DNA of 64,000 bases from Clostridia bacterium (lineage in GTDB: Bacteria; Bacillota; Clostridia; TANB77; CAG-508), in NCBI GenBank assembly GCA_017430135.1, contig JAFRNM010000001.1:1-64000 (forward strand), in the 5' to 3' direction. The number at the start of each line of letters is the position of its first letter. Position 1 is the first letter of the stretch. Below the pieces are notes generated by a model. The model ran no database searches and was not told the DNA's origin. It saw only the letters and a list, made by a program, of their open reading frames with translations. Shown here one piece after another: positions 7,995-17,012 of the stretch. A program made the position numbers and the translations under genes.

Positions 7995-8306
7995 ATGGAA
8001 GAAAATTTTGATGGAGAAGAATTAGACAACATTGTAGTTTTAAATGACGAGGATGGAAACGAAGTAAAATTTGAATTCCTTGACTTAATAGAATTAGATG
8101 ATGAAGAATATGTTGTATTATTACCAATAGCTGAAGAGGGAGAAGAAGATGGAGAAGTAGTAATACTAAAATTAGAAGATAATGATGATGAAAATTCAGA
8201 AGAAGAATCATATGTAAGTGTTGATGATGAAGACGTACTAAATAGAGTATTTGAAATATTTAAAGAAAAATTCAAAGATGACTTTGATTTTATAGATGAA
8301 GATTAA
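7995..8306 (+). CDS. DUF1292 family acidic protein (YrzB-like)
   Basis: 103 residues, strongly acidic, with the DUF1292 core: VVLNDEDGNEVKFEFLDLIE, then EEYVVLLPI and VVILKLEDND. It normally follows ireB and ruvX in Firmicutes, as here. Its function is unknown. RBS GAAAGGAG is 8 bases before ATG. The acidic C-terminal tail (residues 65-85) is longer than the core requires. Confidence 0.9.
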   Translation: MEENFDGEELDNIVVLNDEDGNEVKFEFLDLIELDDEEYVVLLPIAEEGEEDGEVVILKLEDNDDENSEEESYVSVDDEDVLNRVFEIFKEKFKDDFDFIDED

Positions 8307-8314
8307 TAAAGACA

Positions 8315-8349
8315 AACAAAAGTGAAAAACTCTGTTTTTCACTTTTGTT
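8315..8349 (+). terminator. Long hairpin after DUF1292 gene
   Basis: A perfect 15-bp stem (8315-8329 with 8335-8349), loop CTCTG. The T run is within the stem rather than after it, so it could act as a weak terminator, an mRNA stabiliser or a processing site before the next gene at 8372. Confidence 0.55.
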
Positions 8350-8371
8350 GAATTTGTAAGGAGGAAAACAA

Positions 8372-8848
8372 ATGAAAAACTTCTCAACATGGATGTTAGT
8401 AATGTTTATGGGAATGTTCTGGGTATTTAGAGTATTAGTAGCAGTAATGCCAGAATTCGGAACAACATTAGGAAGTTTTGTCCCATTAAATGGACAATTA
8501 GAAATAATACTTTCTTTTGTAGTATTAGTATGTATGCTATTAGTAATAAAAAGAAAGCTATTAGGAGGAATACTATATCTTGCAGCATATGGAATGTATT
8601 TTGGAGTAGATTTATTTAATAATATGGGTTCAATAATAAATGGAACATTAGGAGCAGAAAATGCGCTAAATACATTTGTATCATTTTTAGGAATAGTATT
8701 ACCAATTGCTGTATTATTAGATTTACTAGTTGATAAAGGAAGAAAAATAAATCCAACAGATAAGAAAACAGATTGGTTTTACAAAAATGAGCAATATGAT
8801 AGAAAATATGACGAAAGAGCAGATAAAAATAATTATAGAACATTATAA
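8372..8848 (+). CDS. Unknown four-helix membrane protein
   Basis: 158 residues with hydrophobic segments at about 6-26, 44-62, 64-86 and 98-118, then a charged Lys/Asp/Tyr-rich cytoplasmic tail (KTDWFYKNEQYDRKYDER). No transporter or enzyme motif is visible and I do not recognise the family. RBS AAGGAGG is well placed. It is the last gene before a strong bidirectional terminator and may be read through from the ireB operon across the hairpin at 8315. Confidence 0.7.
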   Translation: MKNFSTWMLVMFMGMFWVFRVLVAVMPEFGTTLGSFVPLNGQLEIILSFVVLVCMLLVIKRKLLGGILYLAAYGMYFGVDLFNNMGSIINGTLGAENALNTFVSFLGIVLPIAVLLDLLVDKGRKINPTDKKTDWFYKNEQYDRKYDERADKNNYRTL

Positions 8849-8892
8849 TAAAAAATATAGAATATGTTATGTATAATATTAAGAAAAAAGTC

Positions 8893-8942
8893 AATAGTAG
8901 AGGTGGAAAAATAAAAAGTTTTCCACCTCTACTATTATTTTT
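8893..8942. terminator. Bidirectional terminator
   Basis: An 18-bp stem (8893-8910 with 8919-8936) containing AGAGGTGGAAAA, flanked by A-rich and T-rich runs. It separates the convergent genes at 8372 and 8935 and overlaps the 3' end of tetR. Confidence 0.85.
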
Positions 8943-9549
8943 CAGGTTTAAGTATATTAATAATTGTATCTATAATTATATTTGTCATTTTGTTATAATC
9001 TATTTCTTTATGTTTGTGATAAATAATTTCATGGCATAAATCATCAACTAAATTAATAATTACATGAACTTTTTCTTTCAAATCAGTTGGATTAAAATTG
9101 TTTTTTAGAAGTAAATCAGTTATCGTATTAGTTATTTCAATTTCACTTTCATGAAAAAAAACAGCAACATCTTTATCAGAATGAGTCATAGAAGTTATTT
9201 CTTCATGAGCAGTTTGAGAAAGTTTGTGGTTATCTATAAATTGTAAAATAATTTTCTCTATTACACTTCTTAAATTTTTATCATCAATCTTTATATCATT
9301 TGTAAAATCTATCATAGGATAAAAAACACTATTGGAATATCTTTTTAGGCCTTCTAATAAGATATCGTGTTTATCCTTAAAATAACTATAGACAATACCT
9401 GTAGAAACACCTGCAGCTTTGGCGATTTCAGCAGTGTTAGTATTATAATATCCTTTTTCGCAAATTAAATCAAAACCATATTTAATTATTTTTTCTTTTT
9501 TTTCAATAGAACGTTTTTGAACAGGTTCTCTAATTTCGGTTTCTTTCAT
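8935..9549 (-). CDS. TetR family transcriptional repressor of the adjacent ABC exporter
   Basis: 204 residues. The N-terminal helix-turn-helix (about residues 18-65) shows IIKYGFDLICEKGYYNTNTA, then EIAKAAGVSTGIVYSYFKDK, the TetR recognition helix region. The C-terminal ligand domain is variable. It is divergent from a MacB-type ABC transporter with a 158-base shared promoter region that holds two well-formed sigma-A promoters and a perfect dyad over the exporter start site. It most likely represses the exporter and perhaps itself, and is released by a drug or peptide ligand. Confidence 0.9.
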   Translation of the reverse strand: MKETEIREPVQKRSIEKKEKIIKYGFDLICEKGYYNTNTAEIAKAAGVSTGIVYSYFKDKHDILLEGLKRYSNSVFYPMIDFTNDIKIDDKNLRSVIEKIILQFIDNHKLSQTAHEEITSMTHSDKDVAVFFHESEIEITNTITDLLLKNNFNPTDLKEKVHVIINLVDDLCHEIIYHKHKEIDYNKMTNIIIDTIINILKPEK

Positions 9550-9573
9550 AATTTAAATCCTCTCTATTTTATT

Positions 9574-9602
9574 ATTATAATATTATTTTAAGATTTAGTC
9601 AA
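9574..9602 (-). promoter_or_regulatory. Promoter of the tetR gene
   Basis: On the minus strand, TTGACT (9602-9597), a 17-base spacer, then TATAAT (9579-9574), 25 bases before the start codon. Confidence 0.75.
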
Positions 9603-9630
9603 TAAAATGTGAAAAAAAATTCATATTTTA

Positions 9631-9659
9631 TTGACAAATTATATTTTTGTTATTATAAT
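9631..9659 (+). promoter_or_regulatory. Promoter of the ABC exporter operon
   Basis: Consensus TTGACA (9631-9636), 17-base spacer, TATAAT (9654-9659). The two -35 boxes of the divergent promoters lie in an 11-bp inverted repeat (GTCAATAAAAT, 9598-9608 with 9625-9635). Confidence 0.85.
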
Positions 9660-9668
9660 AATTTAGAA

Positions 9669-9690
9669 AACATGAAATACATTTCATGTT
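9669..9690 (+). promoter_or_regulatory. Probable TetR operator
   Basis: A perfect palindrome: AACATGAAAT (9669-9678) and ATTTCATGTT (9681-9690) around AC. It starts ten bases after the -10 box, over the transcription start, which fits repression of the exporter. Confidence 0.75.
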
Positions 9691-9707
9691 AAAGGAAAGG
9701 AGGAACT

Positions 9708-10418
9708 ATGGAAAAGATAGTAGAAATAAAAAAATTAACAAAATCATATAAGGTGGGAGAGAATGAATTCAATGCTTTAGACAATATAGATTTAAGTCTT
9801 AATAAAGGTGAATTCATTGTAATACTTGGACCATCTGGTGCTGGAAAATCAACACTTTTAAATTTAATAGGAGGAATGGATACTCCATCTAAAGGAGATA
9901 TTTTAATTGATGGCGAAAATATTTCAAAATATAATGAAAAACAATTAAACGATTATAGAGCTGAAAATATAGGATTTATATTCCAATTCTATAATATTTT
10001 ACCAACATTAACCGTATTAGAAAATGTTGAATTAGTAAGAGATATTGTAAAAAATCCAATAGATAGTAAAGAGGCATTAAAAGGTGTAGGCTTAGAAAAG
10101 CATAAAAATAAATTTCCAAGTCAATTATCAGGAGGAGAACAACAAAGAGTTTCAATTGCAAGAGCAATAGCCAAAAATCCTAAATTATTGCTTTGTGATG
10201 AGCCAACAGGAGCATTAGATAGTAAAACAGGTGTAGAAGTATTAAAACTATTAAGAAAACAATGTGATGGCAATGAAGGAGCTAATACTGTAATTATTGT
10301 AACTCACAATAGTCTAATTGCAGAAATTGCTGATACTGTAGTACATGTAAAAAATGGAAAAATAGAAAGTGTAACTTCAAATGAACATCCTAAGAGAATT
10401 GACGAGGTAGGCTGGTAG
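9708..10418 (+). CDS. ABC transporter ATP-binding protein (MacB/LolD type)
   Basis: 236 residues. Walker [10 protein letters not shown] (about 41-49), Q-loop [13 protein letters not shown], signature [14 protein letters not shown], Walker [13 protein letters not shown], and H-loop VTHN are all intact. The family energises mechanotransmission-type exporters made with FtsX-like permeases; the permease is the next gene. The C-terminus (KRIDEVGW) stops at 10418, and an unusual GC-rich spacer of 110 bases separates it from the permease. TetR-regulated in all likelihood, through the dyad at 9669-9690. Confidence 0.95.
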   Translation: MEKIVEIKKLTKSYKVGENEFNALDNIDLSLNKGEFIVILGPSGAGKSTLLNLIGGMDTPSKGDILIDGENISKYNEKQLNDYRAENIGFIFQFYNILPTLTVLENVELVRDIVKNPIDSKEALKGVGLEKHKNKFPSQLSGGEQQRVSIARAIAKNPKLLLCDEPTGALDSKTGVEVLKLLRKQCDGNEGANTVIIVTHNSLIAEIADTVVHVKNGKIESVTSNEHPKRIDEVGW

Positions 10419-10528
10419 ACGTTCGAGCAAAGCGAGTTACGGATACCGTCATACAGTGGAGCCCCAAAAGCCTAAAAAGGCTTTTGGAAAAAGGCGGAAC
10501 TGTAAATGTGGATAGAAGGAGGAAATAA
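10419..10528 (+). other. GC-rich intra-operon spacer with hairpin
   Basis: This 110-base gap is much richer in G/C than its surroundings and contains a perfect 9-bp hairpin (10464-10472 with 10479-10487, loop TAAAAA) nested inside ACAGT...ACTGT. There is no T run and no open frame of note. It could be an inserted repeat of REP type, or an RNA element that tunes permease expression. Confidence 0.5.
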
Positions 10529-12811
10529 ATGTTAAAAAAGAAAATGTTACGTGATATTAGAAAAAATTTATCACAATTTATAACAATATTTTTAATGGTA
10601 TTTATTGGTGTAATGGCATATGCTGGAATTGAAAGTTATATGGATGGAATGGAGAAAACTGCTAATAAATATTATCAAGAAAACAATTTACAAGATTTAA
10701 ATGTAATGGGGGCAAATTTTACAGAAGAAGATTTAAAAGAAATTAAGAAAATAGAAAATGTAAAAGATGCTGAAAGAAAATTAACATTAAATGGAACAAC
10801 AGACGGAGATAGAACGTTGTTATTAAGTTTTATAGAAACTAATAATATATCAAAATTCTATGTGTTTGAGGGTGAAGGCTTTAATCCAGAGTCAGAAGGA
10901 GTATGGATAGATAAATATTATGCAGATGAAAACAATTATAAAATTGGTGATGAGATAACAATTAAATACGATAAAATAGAATTAAAAGAAAAAGTTAAGG
11001 GAATTGTAAATATTCCAGATCACGTATATGATGTAAAAGATAGTTCAGAAATATATCCAGATCATAAGGAATTTGGAGTCGCTTATTTATCAATAAACGA
11101 ATTACCAGAATATTTTAGAATTTTCAATAATGTAATGGTAGATGTTGATAATAAAGATAAAAAAGATGAAGTAAAAAATAAGATTGAAGAAAAAGTGGAA
11201 AATGCTATAGCTGTAACAAATATAGAAGACGGGGCTTCTTATACATCATATCAAGGAGAGATTGATGAAGGAAAAACATATATAGGTGTATTTTCAGGAT
11301 TATTCTTGTTTATAGCAATGCTTTCTGTAATTACTACAATGACAAGAGTTGTAAAAAAACAGCGAGTACAAATCGGAACATTAAAAGCACTTGGTTTTAA
11401 AAAATCTAAGATTTTATTACATTATATAGGATACGGATTTTGGATTTCATTAGTTGCTTCATTAGCTGGATTAGTTGGAGGTTACTATTTAATCGGAAAC
11501 TTCTTTATATCAATGGAAATGGCATTTTTCGAAATGCCAAATGGGGCACCTTCAATGAATATATCAAGTTATATTATGGCTGTTTTAGTTGTTTTAACTG
11601 TATCATTTATAACATATTTAACATGTAGAAAAATCTTAAAAGAAAATGCAGCAGAAACATTGAGAAGTAAACTTCCAAATGTAAAAAATAATTCATTAAA
11701 TATAACAACTAGAGGAATCTTTAAAAAACTTGGTTTTTCAAGTAAATGGAATATAAGAGATATAGTTAGAAACAAAATGAGAACATTTATGGGAATTGCT
11801 GGTGTAACTGGGTGTGCAATGCTTATAGTTTGTGCGTTTGGTATGTTTGATTCTATGAATTATTTTATAGAACTTCAATTTGAAAAATTATATAATTTTA
11901 ATTACAAATTAGTTTTGAATGAAAATATTTCTAAAGAAAACTTAAATAAAATAGAAGAAAAATATGGAGCAAATACATCAAAAACACTTGGAATAGAAAT
12001 AAAAAACGGAGATATTAAAGAGGCAAATAATGTATTTGTAACAGATGCTAATGAATTAATTAGATTTGTAAACAAAGATGGTGAATTCACAGAAGTAAAT
12101 TCAGATGAAGGAATATATGTAACTTATAAATTAGCAGAAACAAAAGGATATAAAATGGGAGATGAAATAAGTTGGCATATATATGGAGATAATAAATATT
12201 ATACATCAAAAATTATTGGTTTTAATAAAGACCCACAAAATCAAAATGTAACAATGACAAGAAAATATTTAGAAAGCTTAGGAGTAGAATACAAGCCAGA
12301 TTCTTTATATACAAATCAGGATTTAAAAGATGTAAAAGAAATTGAAAATGTGGAATTAATACAAGATAAAAATGCTTTAAAAGATGGCATGGAAAATATG
12401 TTGCAAACTATGAGAAAAATGATTATACTTATAATAGTAATTGCAATATTATTAGGAGCAATAATTATTTACAATTTAGGAATTTTATCATATACTGAAA
12501 AGCAATACCAGTTCGCAACATTAAAAGTTTTAGGATTTAAAGATAAAAAGATAAGAAAAATATTTACTGAACAAAATAATTGGATAGCAATTATTTCAAT
12601 AATAATAGGTATACCACTAGGATATTATTTAACAGATTGGCTATTTAAAACTGCAATTGAAGAACACTATGATTTTGGAGCAAGTATAAAAATGATTACA
12701 TATGTAATTGCAGGAGTTGGAACATTTATAGTTTCTTATGTAGTTTCAAAAATTTTAGCAAGAAAAGTTAAAAATATAGATATGGTAACAAGTTTAAAAG
12801 GAAATGAATAA
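10529..12811 (+). CDS. ABC transporter permease, FtsX/MacB type
   Basis: 760 residues. An N-terminal helix (about 15-37) is followed by a ~210-residue extracytoplasmic domain, three helices (about 255-375), a fourth membrane anchor near 420-445, a second extracytoplasmic domain (about 450-630) and three final helices. This is the duplicated FtsX arrangement of large Firmicute permeases that export or sense peptides and lipids. Conserved phrases such as IGTLKALGFKKSKIL and FATLKVLGFKDKKI mark the two cytoplasmic loops. It pairs with the ATPase at 9708 and is controlled by the divergent TetR. Substrate unknown. Confidence 0.92.
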   Translation: MLKKKMLRDIRKNLSQFITIFLMVFIGVMAYAGIESYMDGMEKTANKYYQENNLQDLNVMGANFTEEDLKEIKKIENVKDAERKLTLNGTTDGDRTLLLSFIETNNISKFYVFEGEGFNPESEGVWIDKYYADENNYKIGDEITIKYDKIELKEKVKGIVNIPDHVYDVKDSSEIYPDHKEFGVAYLSINELPEYFRIFNNVMVDVDNKDKKDEVKNKIEEKVENAIAVTNIEDGASYTSYQGEIDEGKTYIGVFSGLFLFIAMLSVITTMTRVVKKQRVQIGTLKALGFKKSKILLHYIGYGFWISLVASLAGLVGGYYLIGNFFISMEMAFFEMPNGAPSMNISSYIMAVLVVLTVSFITYLTCRKILKENAAETLRSKLPNVKNNSLNITTRGIFKKLGFSSKWNIRDIVRNKMRTFMGIAGVTGCAMLIVCAFGMFDSMNYFIELQFEKLYNFNYKLVLNENISKENLNKIEEKYGANTSKTLGIEIKNGDIKEANNVFVTDANELIRFVNKDGEFTEVNSDEGIYVTYKLAETKGYKMGDEISWHIYGDNKYYTSKIIGFNKDPQNQNVTMTRKYLESLGVEYKPDSLYTNQDLKDVKEIENVELIQDKNALKDGMENMLQTMRKMIILIIVIAILLGAIIIYNLGILSYTEKQYQFATLKVLGFKDKKIRKIFTEQNNWIAIISIIIGIPLGYYLTDWLFKTAIEEHYDFGASIKMITYVIAGVGTFIVSYVVSKILARKVKNIDMVTSLKGNE

Positions 12812-12827
12812 AAAGAGGTGATAGTAT

Positions 12828-13604
12828 TTGGAAGTTTTTTGGGGATTAGCAATTCCGTTTATAGGAACAACTCTTGGAGCTGCAATGGTTTTCTTGATGA
12901 AAAATAAAATCAACAATAAAATTGAAAAACTATTATTAGGATTTGCATCTGGAGTCATGATAGCAGCTTCAATATGGTCATTAATTATACCAGCAATAGA
13001 TATGGCAGAAGAACAGGGGCAAATTGCATGGTTGCCAGCAACGGTAGGATTTTTATTGGGAATATGTTTTTTATTGATTTTAGATAGCGTAATACCACAT
13101 TTACACTTAAATAATTCAAAGCCAGAAGGAATAAAAGCAAAACTAAAGAAAACAACAATGATGGTTTTGGCAGTAACACTACATAACATACCAGAAGGAA
13201 TGGCTGTTGGTGTAGTATTTGCTGGAGCGATTACTGGAAATACGGGAATTACAATGGCAGGAGCATTTGCTTTAGCAATTGGTATAGCAATTCAAAATTT
13301 TCCAGAAGGTGCAATAATATCAATGCCATTAAAAAGTGAAGGAATGTCAAAAGCAAAAGCATTTTTATATGGAACCTTATCAGGAATAGTTGAACCTATT
13401 GCAGCAGTAATAACAATACTATTTACAAACACAGTAGTTTCTATACTCCCATATTTGTTAGCATTTGCGGCAGGGGCTATGATTTATGTAGTAGTAGAAG
13501 AATTAATACCTGAATCTCAAAGTGGAGAACACTCAAATATAGGAACAATAGGAGTAGCAATAGGATTTGTTATAATGATGATTTTAGATGTGGCATTAGG
13601 TTAA
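12828..13604 (+). CDS. ZIP family metal permease
   Basis: 258 residues from a TTG start (12828) behind AGAGGTGA. It shows eight hydrophobic segments with the two ZIP signatures: HNIPEGMAVGVVF in helix IV and QNFPEGAIISMPL in helix V, whose His and Glu residues bind the metal. A His-containing loop (PHLHLNN) precedes helix IV. ZIP proteins carry Zn2+, Fe2+ or Mn2+ into the cytoplasm; the metal cannot be read from sequence. It begins 16 bases after the ABC permease and is followed by a CDF transporter 14 bases later, so all four genes may be one operon. Confidence 0.9.
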   Translation: MEVFWGLAIPFIGTTLGAAMVFLMKNKINNKIEKLLLGFASGVMIAASIWSLIIPAIDMAEEQGQIAWLPATVGFLLGICFLLILDSVIPHLHLNNSKPEGIKAKLKKTTMMVLAVTLHNIPEGMAVGVVFAGAITGNTGITMAGAFALAIGIAIQNFPEGAIISMPLKSEGMSKAKAFLYGTLSGIVEPIAAVITILFTNTVVSILPYLLAFAAGAMIYVVVEELIPESQSGEHSNIGTIGVAIGFVIMMILDVALG

Positions 13605-13618
13605 TAGGAGGTAAGAAT

Positions 13619-14503
13619 ATGAAAACTCAAAAAAATATATTAATAGCATTTATTTTAAATTTATCATTTTCAATATTTGAATTTTTTGGAGGATTTTTTA
13701 CTAAATCAGTAGCAATTCTTTCAGATTCTATTCATGATTTAGGAGATGCCTTATCAATAGGAATATCATATTTTTTAGAGAGAAAAAGCAAAAAGAAGGC
13801 AGATAAAAAATATACTTATGGGTATATTAGATATTCTGTGCTAGGTGGAGTAATTACCACTACAATACTACTAATAGGTTCAATTCTAGTAATTATAGGT
13901 GCTGTAGATAGAATAGTAAATCCTGTTGATGTAAATTATAATGGTATGATATTATTTGCTGTAGTTGGTGTAGTATTAAACTTTTTAGCCGCATATGTAA
14001 CAAGAGAAGGGGATTCAATAAACCAAAAATCTGTAAATCTACACATGTTAGAAGATGTATTAGGTTGGGTAGTAGTGCTTATTGGAGCAATAATAATGAA
14101 CTTTACAGACATAAAAATAATTGATCCAATAATGAGCATTGGAGTAGCATTATTCATTTTAATCAATGCATTAAAGAATCTAAAAAGAGTACTAGACTTA
14201 TTTTTAGAAAAAACTCCAAATGATGTTGATATAGATGAATTAAAAGAACATCTATTAAAAATAAAAGACGTAGAAGATATACATCATATTCATGTATGGA
14301 GTATAGATGGTTTTAACAATTATGCAACAATGCATATTGTAACTAAATCAGAAGATGTAAAAAATGTTAAAAAGGAAATAAGAGAAGAGTTAGCTGAGCA
14401 TAATATTTGCCATGCTATATTAGAAACAGAGGATGAAGTATGTGATGATGTAGAATGTAATGTAGAATTTCATAGTGAAGGGCATCACCATCATCATCAT
14501 TAA
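13619..14503 (+). CDS. Cation diffusion facilitator (CzcD-type metal exporter) with His tail
   Basis: 294 residues: six hydrophobic helices (residues 8-200) with metal-site motifs DSIHDLGDALS in helix II and HMLEDVLGW in helix V, then a cytoplasmic alpha-beta domain (about 210-280) with HHIHVWS and MHIVTK. The protein ends in GHHHHHH, a natural run of six His that probably binds Zn2+ or another soft metal. CDF proteins expel divalent cations using the proton gradient. Its pairing with the ZIP importer suggests two-way metal homeostasis. RBS AGGAGG, ATG 13619. Confidence 0.93.
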   Translation: MKTQKNILIAFILNLSFSIFEFFGGFFTKSVAILSDSIHDLGDALSIGISYFLERKSKKKADKKYTYGYIRYSVLGGVITTTILLIGSILVIIGAVDRIVNPVDVNYNGMILFAVVGVVLNFLAAYVTREGDSINQKSVNLHMLEDVLGWVVVLIGAIIMNFTDIKIIDPIMSIGVALFILINALKNLKRVLDLFLEKTPNDVDIDELKEHLLKIKDVEDIHHIHVWSIDGFNNYATMHIVTKSEDVKNVKKEIREELAEHNICHAILETEDEVCDDVECNVEFHSEGHHHHHH

Positions 14504-14541
14504 AAGATTAAGTAAAAAAAGATAAAAAGGAGAGAATTATA

Positions 14542-15231
14542 ATGATAAAATTAGTATTAGTTAGACATGGGCAAAGCATGTGGAATTTAGAAAATAAGTT
14601 TACTGGATGGACAGATGTAGACTTATCTGAACAAGGAATAAAAGAGGCAAAAGAAGCGGGAAAAGTTTTAAAAGATAAGGGATTTACATTTGATGTAGCA
14701 TATACATCAGTATTAAAAAGAGCAAATGATACACTAAATTATATTTTAGAAGAATTAGGAGAAGAAAACATTCCAATTAAAAAGAGCTGGAGATTAAATG
14801 AAAGACATTATGGTGCTTTACAAGGATTAAACAAGGCAGAAACAAAAGAAAAATACGGAGAAGAACAAGTTCTACTTTGGAGAAGAAGTTCAGATGTAAA
14901 ACCACCAGAATTATCAGTAGAAGATGAAAGATATCCGGGAAATGACCCTAAATATAAAGATTTAAAAGAAGAAGAGTTACCAAAAACAGAGAACTTAATT
15001 GATACTATAAAAAGGGTTATAGATTATTGGAATTCTGATATAAAACAAGATTTATTAGATGGAAAGAAAGTAATAATAGCAGCTCATGGAAATAGTTTAA
15101 GAGGATTAATAAAATATTTAGATAACTTAACAGATGAAGAAATAATAAAAGTTGAACTTCAAACAGGAAATCCAATATGCTATGAATTAGATGATGATTT
15201 AAAACCTATTACACATTATTATCTAAAATAA
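14542..15231 (+). CDS. gpmA: 2,3-bisphosphoglycerate-dependent phosphoglycerate mutase
   Basis: 229 residues, normal for the dPGM family. The active-site [18 protein letters not shown] carries the phosphorylated His; Glu in [14 protein letters not shown] and the second His in AAHGNSLRG complete the site. It interconverts 3- and 2-phosphoglycerate in glycolysis. RBS AAGGAGAG; terminated by the hairpin at 15267-15301. Confidence 0.95.
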   Translation: MIKLVLVRHGQSMWNLENKFTGWTDVDLSEQGIKEAKEAGKVLKDKGFTFDVAYTSVLKRANDTLNYILEELGEENIPIKKSWRLNERHYGALQGLNKAETKEKYGEEQVLLWRRSSDVKPPELSVEDERYPGNDPKYKDLKEEELPKTENLIDTIKRVIDYWNSDIKQDLLDGKKVIIAAHGNSLRGLIKYLDNLTDEEIIKVELQTGNPICYELDDDLKPITHYYLK

Positions 15232-15266
15232 AAGATGCAATGAAATAAATAAAATTATTAATTTTA

Positions 15267-15301
15267 AAAAACAAGCAATTAGTTGAAAATTGCTTGTTTT
15301 T
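15267..15301 (+). terminator. Terminator after gpmA
   Basis: A 14-bp stem AAAAACAAGCAATT (15267-15280) with its complement at 15288-15301, with the T run in the 3' arm. Confidence 0.8.
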
Positions 15302-15358
15302 GTGTTAAAATGTAAAAGTATTTAATAAGAAAAATTTTTTATAAAAAGAGGTAAAAGA

Positions 15359-16150
15359 ATGGATTTAGAATCACATATAAAAGATGTTTTTAAATTAAAT
15401 ATAGTTAGTATTTTTAAAAATAATGAATCAACAGATGGAAATGTATACAATATAAAAACAAATAATAATGACTATATTGCAAAAATATATGATGATTTAA
15501 ATATGGTAAATAATATGATAGATTTATATAATTACTTGGATGAAATGAATATTCCCCAAATAATTAAAACGAGCTATGGAAATTACTTTTCTAAATATAT
15601 GGATAAATATATTGTTATTTATTCATTTTTGAAGGGTAAACAATTATCCGAATTTATAAATGAAAACAATAATATTTGCCCAGATGAAATTGTTAAATTA
15701 ATAGCAAAAGAAGTTAGGAAATTGCATGATTTAACTTCAAATAATAGTTTTAATTTTAAAACTATAGATTTTGCAAATAATTTAAACAGAAAATCTATTT
15801 TACATTTTGACTTAACAAAAGAAAATATTTTTATAAACAAAGATAAAATTGGATTTATAGATTTTGATGATGCAAAATATGGAGATTCTGTATGTGATGT
15901 TGCTATTCTTTTGAGTTTCTTCTTTATTTCTAAAAAAGCAGGAGTAGATAATAAAAAAATTAATATTTTTTTGGATAGTTACTATCATGAAAGTGAAAAA
16001 GAATTAAAAAATGAAGAATTAAGATACATTAAAACATATGTAAAATGTTGGGCTGATTACATTTTAGATGGGCATGAATTTGATTCATCTTTAAAGGAGA
16101 GCTTTGAATTTAAAAAGAAAAATGCAGATAGCATTGAAATGCATATATAA
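15359..16150 (+). CDS. APH-like phosphotransferase
   Basis: 263 residues. The catalytic loop LHFDLTKENIFINK and the metal-binding IGFIDFDDAKYGDSVCD motif (about residues 143-178) identify the aminoglycoside phosphotransferase / choline kinase fold; a possible nucleotide Lys lies in YIAKIYDD near residue 41. It could phosphorylate an antibiotic, a sugar or a small alcohol; nothing points to a specific substrate. It is the first gene of an accessory patch that includes gene remnants and a broken recombinase, so it may have been acquired with them. Confidence 0.8.
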   Translation: MDLESHIKDVFKLNIVSIFKNNESTDGNVYNIKTNNNDYIAKIYDDLNMVNNMIDLYNYLDEMNIPQIIKTSYGNYFSKYMDKYIVIYSFLKGKQLSEFINENNNICPDEIVKLIAKEVRKLHDLTSNNSFNFKTIDFANNLNRKSILHFDLTKENIFINKDKIGFIDFDDAKYGDSVCDVAILLSFFFISKKAGVDNKKINIFLDSYYHESEKELKNEELRYIKTYVKCWADYILDGHEFDSSLKESFEFKKKNADSIEMHI

Positions 16151-16164
16151 AGGAGTTAGTTCAA

Positions 16165-16233
16165 ATGGAAGAAAATAAAACAAATATTAACTGGGGTAGT
16201 ACGAATTATCTAAACACTTACCATAAACATTGA
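16165..16233 (+). pseudogene. Short open frame, probable 5' gene remnant (22 aa)
   Basis: ATG at 16165 follows AAGGAGTTAGT with proper spacing, but the frame (containing NINWGSTNYLNTYHKH) stops after 22 codons and is followed by A/T-rich sequence. The strong RBS and abrupt end suggest the beginning of a deleted gene; the family cannot be named. Confidence 0.35.
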
Positions 16234-16293
16234 AAAATCAAAGTTTTATATTTTTTTATTTTTCATGATTTAAAGAAAAAGAGGTAAATATTT

Positions 16294-16415
16294 ATGTATA
16301 ATAAAATATATATTATTGGACCTGTTGGAAGTGGCAAAACGACATTATCTAATCAATTATCTAAAAATATAGTATAGAAAAATATGAATTAGATAAATAA
16401 GTAAAAATGAAAAAA
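16294..16415 (+). pseudogene. Broken P-loop kinase, N-terminal remnant
   Basis: ATG 16294 behind AGAGGTAAA opens a frame with YIIGPVGSGKTTLSNQLSK, a complete Walker A of the small nucleoside-kinase or 'topology modulation' type, and stops at 16377 after 27 codons. One base out of frame the sequence continues IEKYELDK before further stops, the expected next segment of such kinases. A frameshift and a deletion have therefore destroyed the gene. Confidence 0.6.
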
Positions 16416-16474
16416 TATTAATTTGGACTATAGAATGTTTTGATTAATAAATAATTTGAAAGGGAGAATACTAT

Positions 16475-16990
16475 ATGAATTATATAAATAAAGGAAAAAG
16501 AGATATATTAATAATTCCTAAATTTATTAATGTGGATAAAATTCAGAAAATTAGAAAAGAATATGACGAATTGTATGAAGTAATAATGCCTCATATAACA
16601 TTAGCATTTCCTTTTAAAAAATATATTTCCAATGAACAATTAAAGAAAGAACTTTTGAATATTACTAAAAATATAAAACCTTTTAAAATAAAATGTAAAG
16701 GTATTACTCTGAAGAAGGATAAAAGAATTGATACATATTATATATTTTTAAATATAGTAGAAGGCAAAGAGTTAATAAGTGAAATTAACGAAAAAATATA
16801 TCAAAATATATTGAGTGACATAGATATAAAGAAATACAATTATGATCCTCACATAACACTTGGAAATACAAATAATTCTAATGAAAAAATAGAATTGGAT
16901 GATGAATTTGAAGCTATTGTAGATAGTATTGTAATAGAAAGTATAGGAGAAAATGAAGAATCTATTATAGAATCAGAAATAAAACTATAA
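16475..16990 (+). CDS. 2H phosphoesterase (2'-5' RNA ligase-like)
   Basis: 171 residues with the two His-x-Thr motifs of the LigT/2H superfamily, PHITLAFPF (about 38-46) and DPHITLGN (about 125-132), spaced as required for the paired active site. The family hydrolyses or forms 2',3'-cyclic phosphate and 2'-5' linkages in RNA or nucleotides. RBS AAGGGAG, ATG 16475. It lies in the accessory patch, next to a broken kinase and recombinase; its role there is not evident. Confidence 0.85.
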   Translation: MNYINKGKRDILIIPKFINVDKIQKIRKEYDELYEVIMPHITLAFPFKKYISNEQLKKELLNITKNIKPFKIKCKGITLKKDKRIDTYYIFLNIVEGKELISEINEKIYQNILSDIDIKKYNYDPHITLGNTNNSNEKIELDDEFEAIVDSIVIESIGENEESIIESEIKL

Positions 16991-17012
16991 TCAAGGTATA
17001 GGAGCGATTAAA

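Noticed and set aside
7843..8211. Minus-strand 122-codon frame over ruvX and DUF1292
   Set aside because: Antisense to two well-supported genes, composition of a shadow frame.
13619..14503. Run of six His codons as a cloning tag
   Set aside because: Metal transporters of this family often end in His-rich tails and the flanking sequence is natural.
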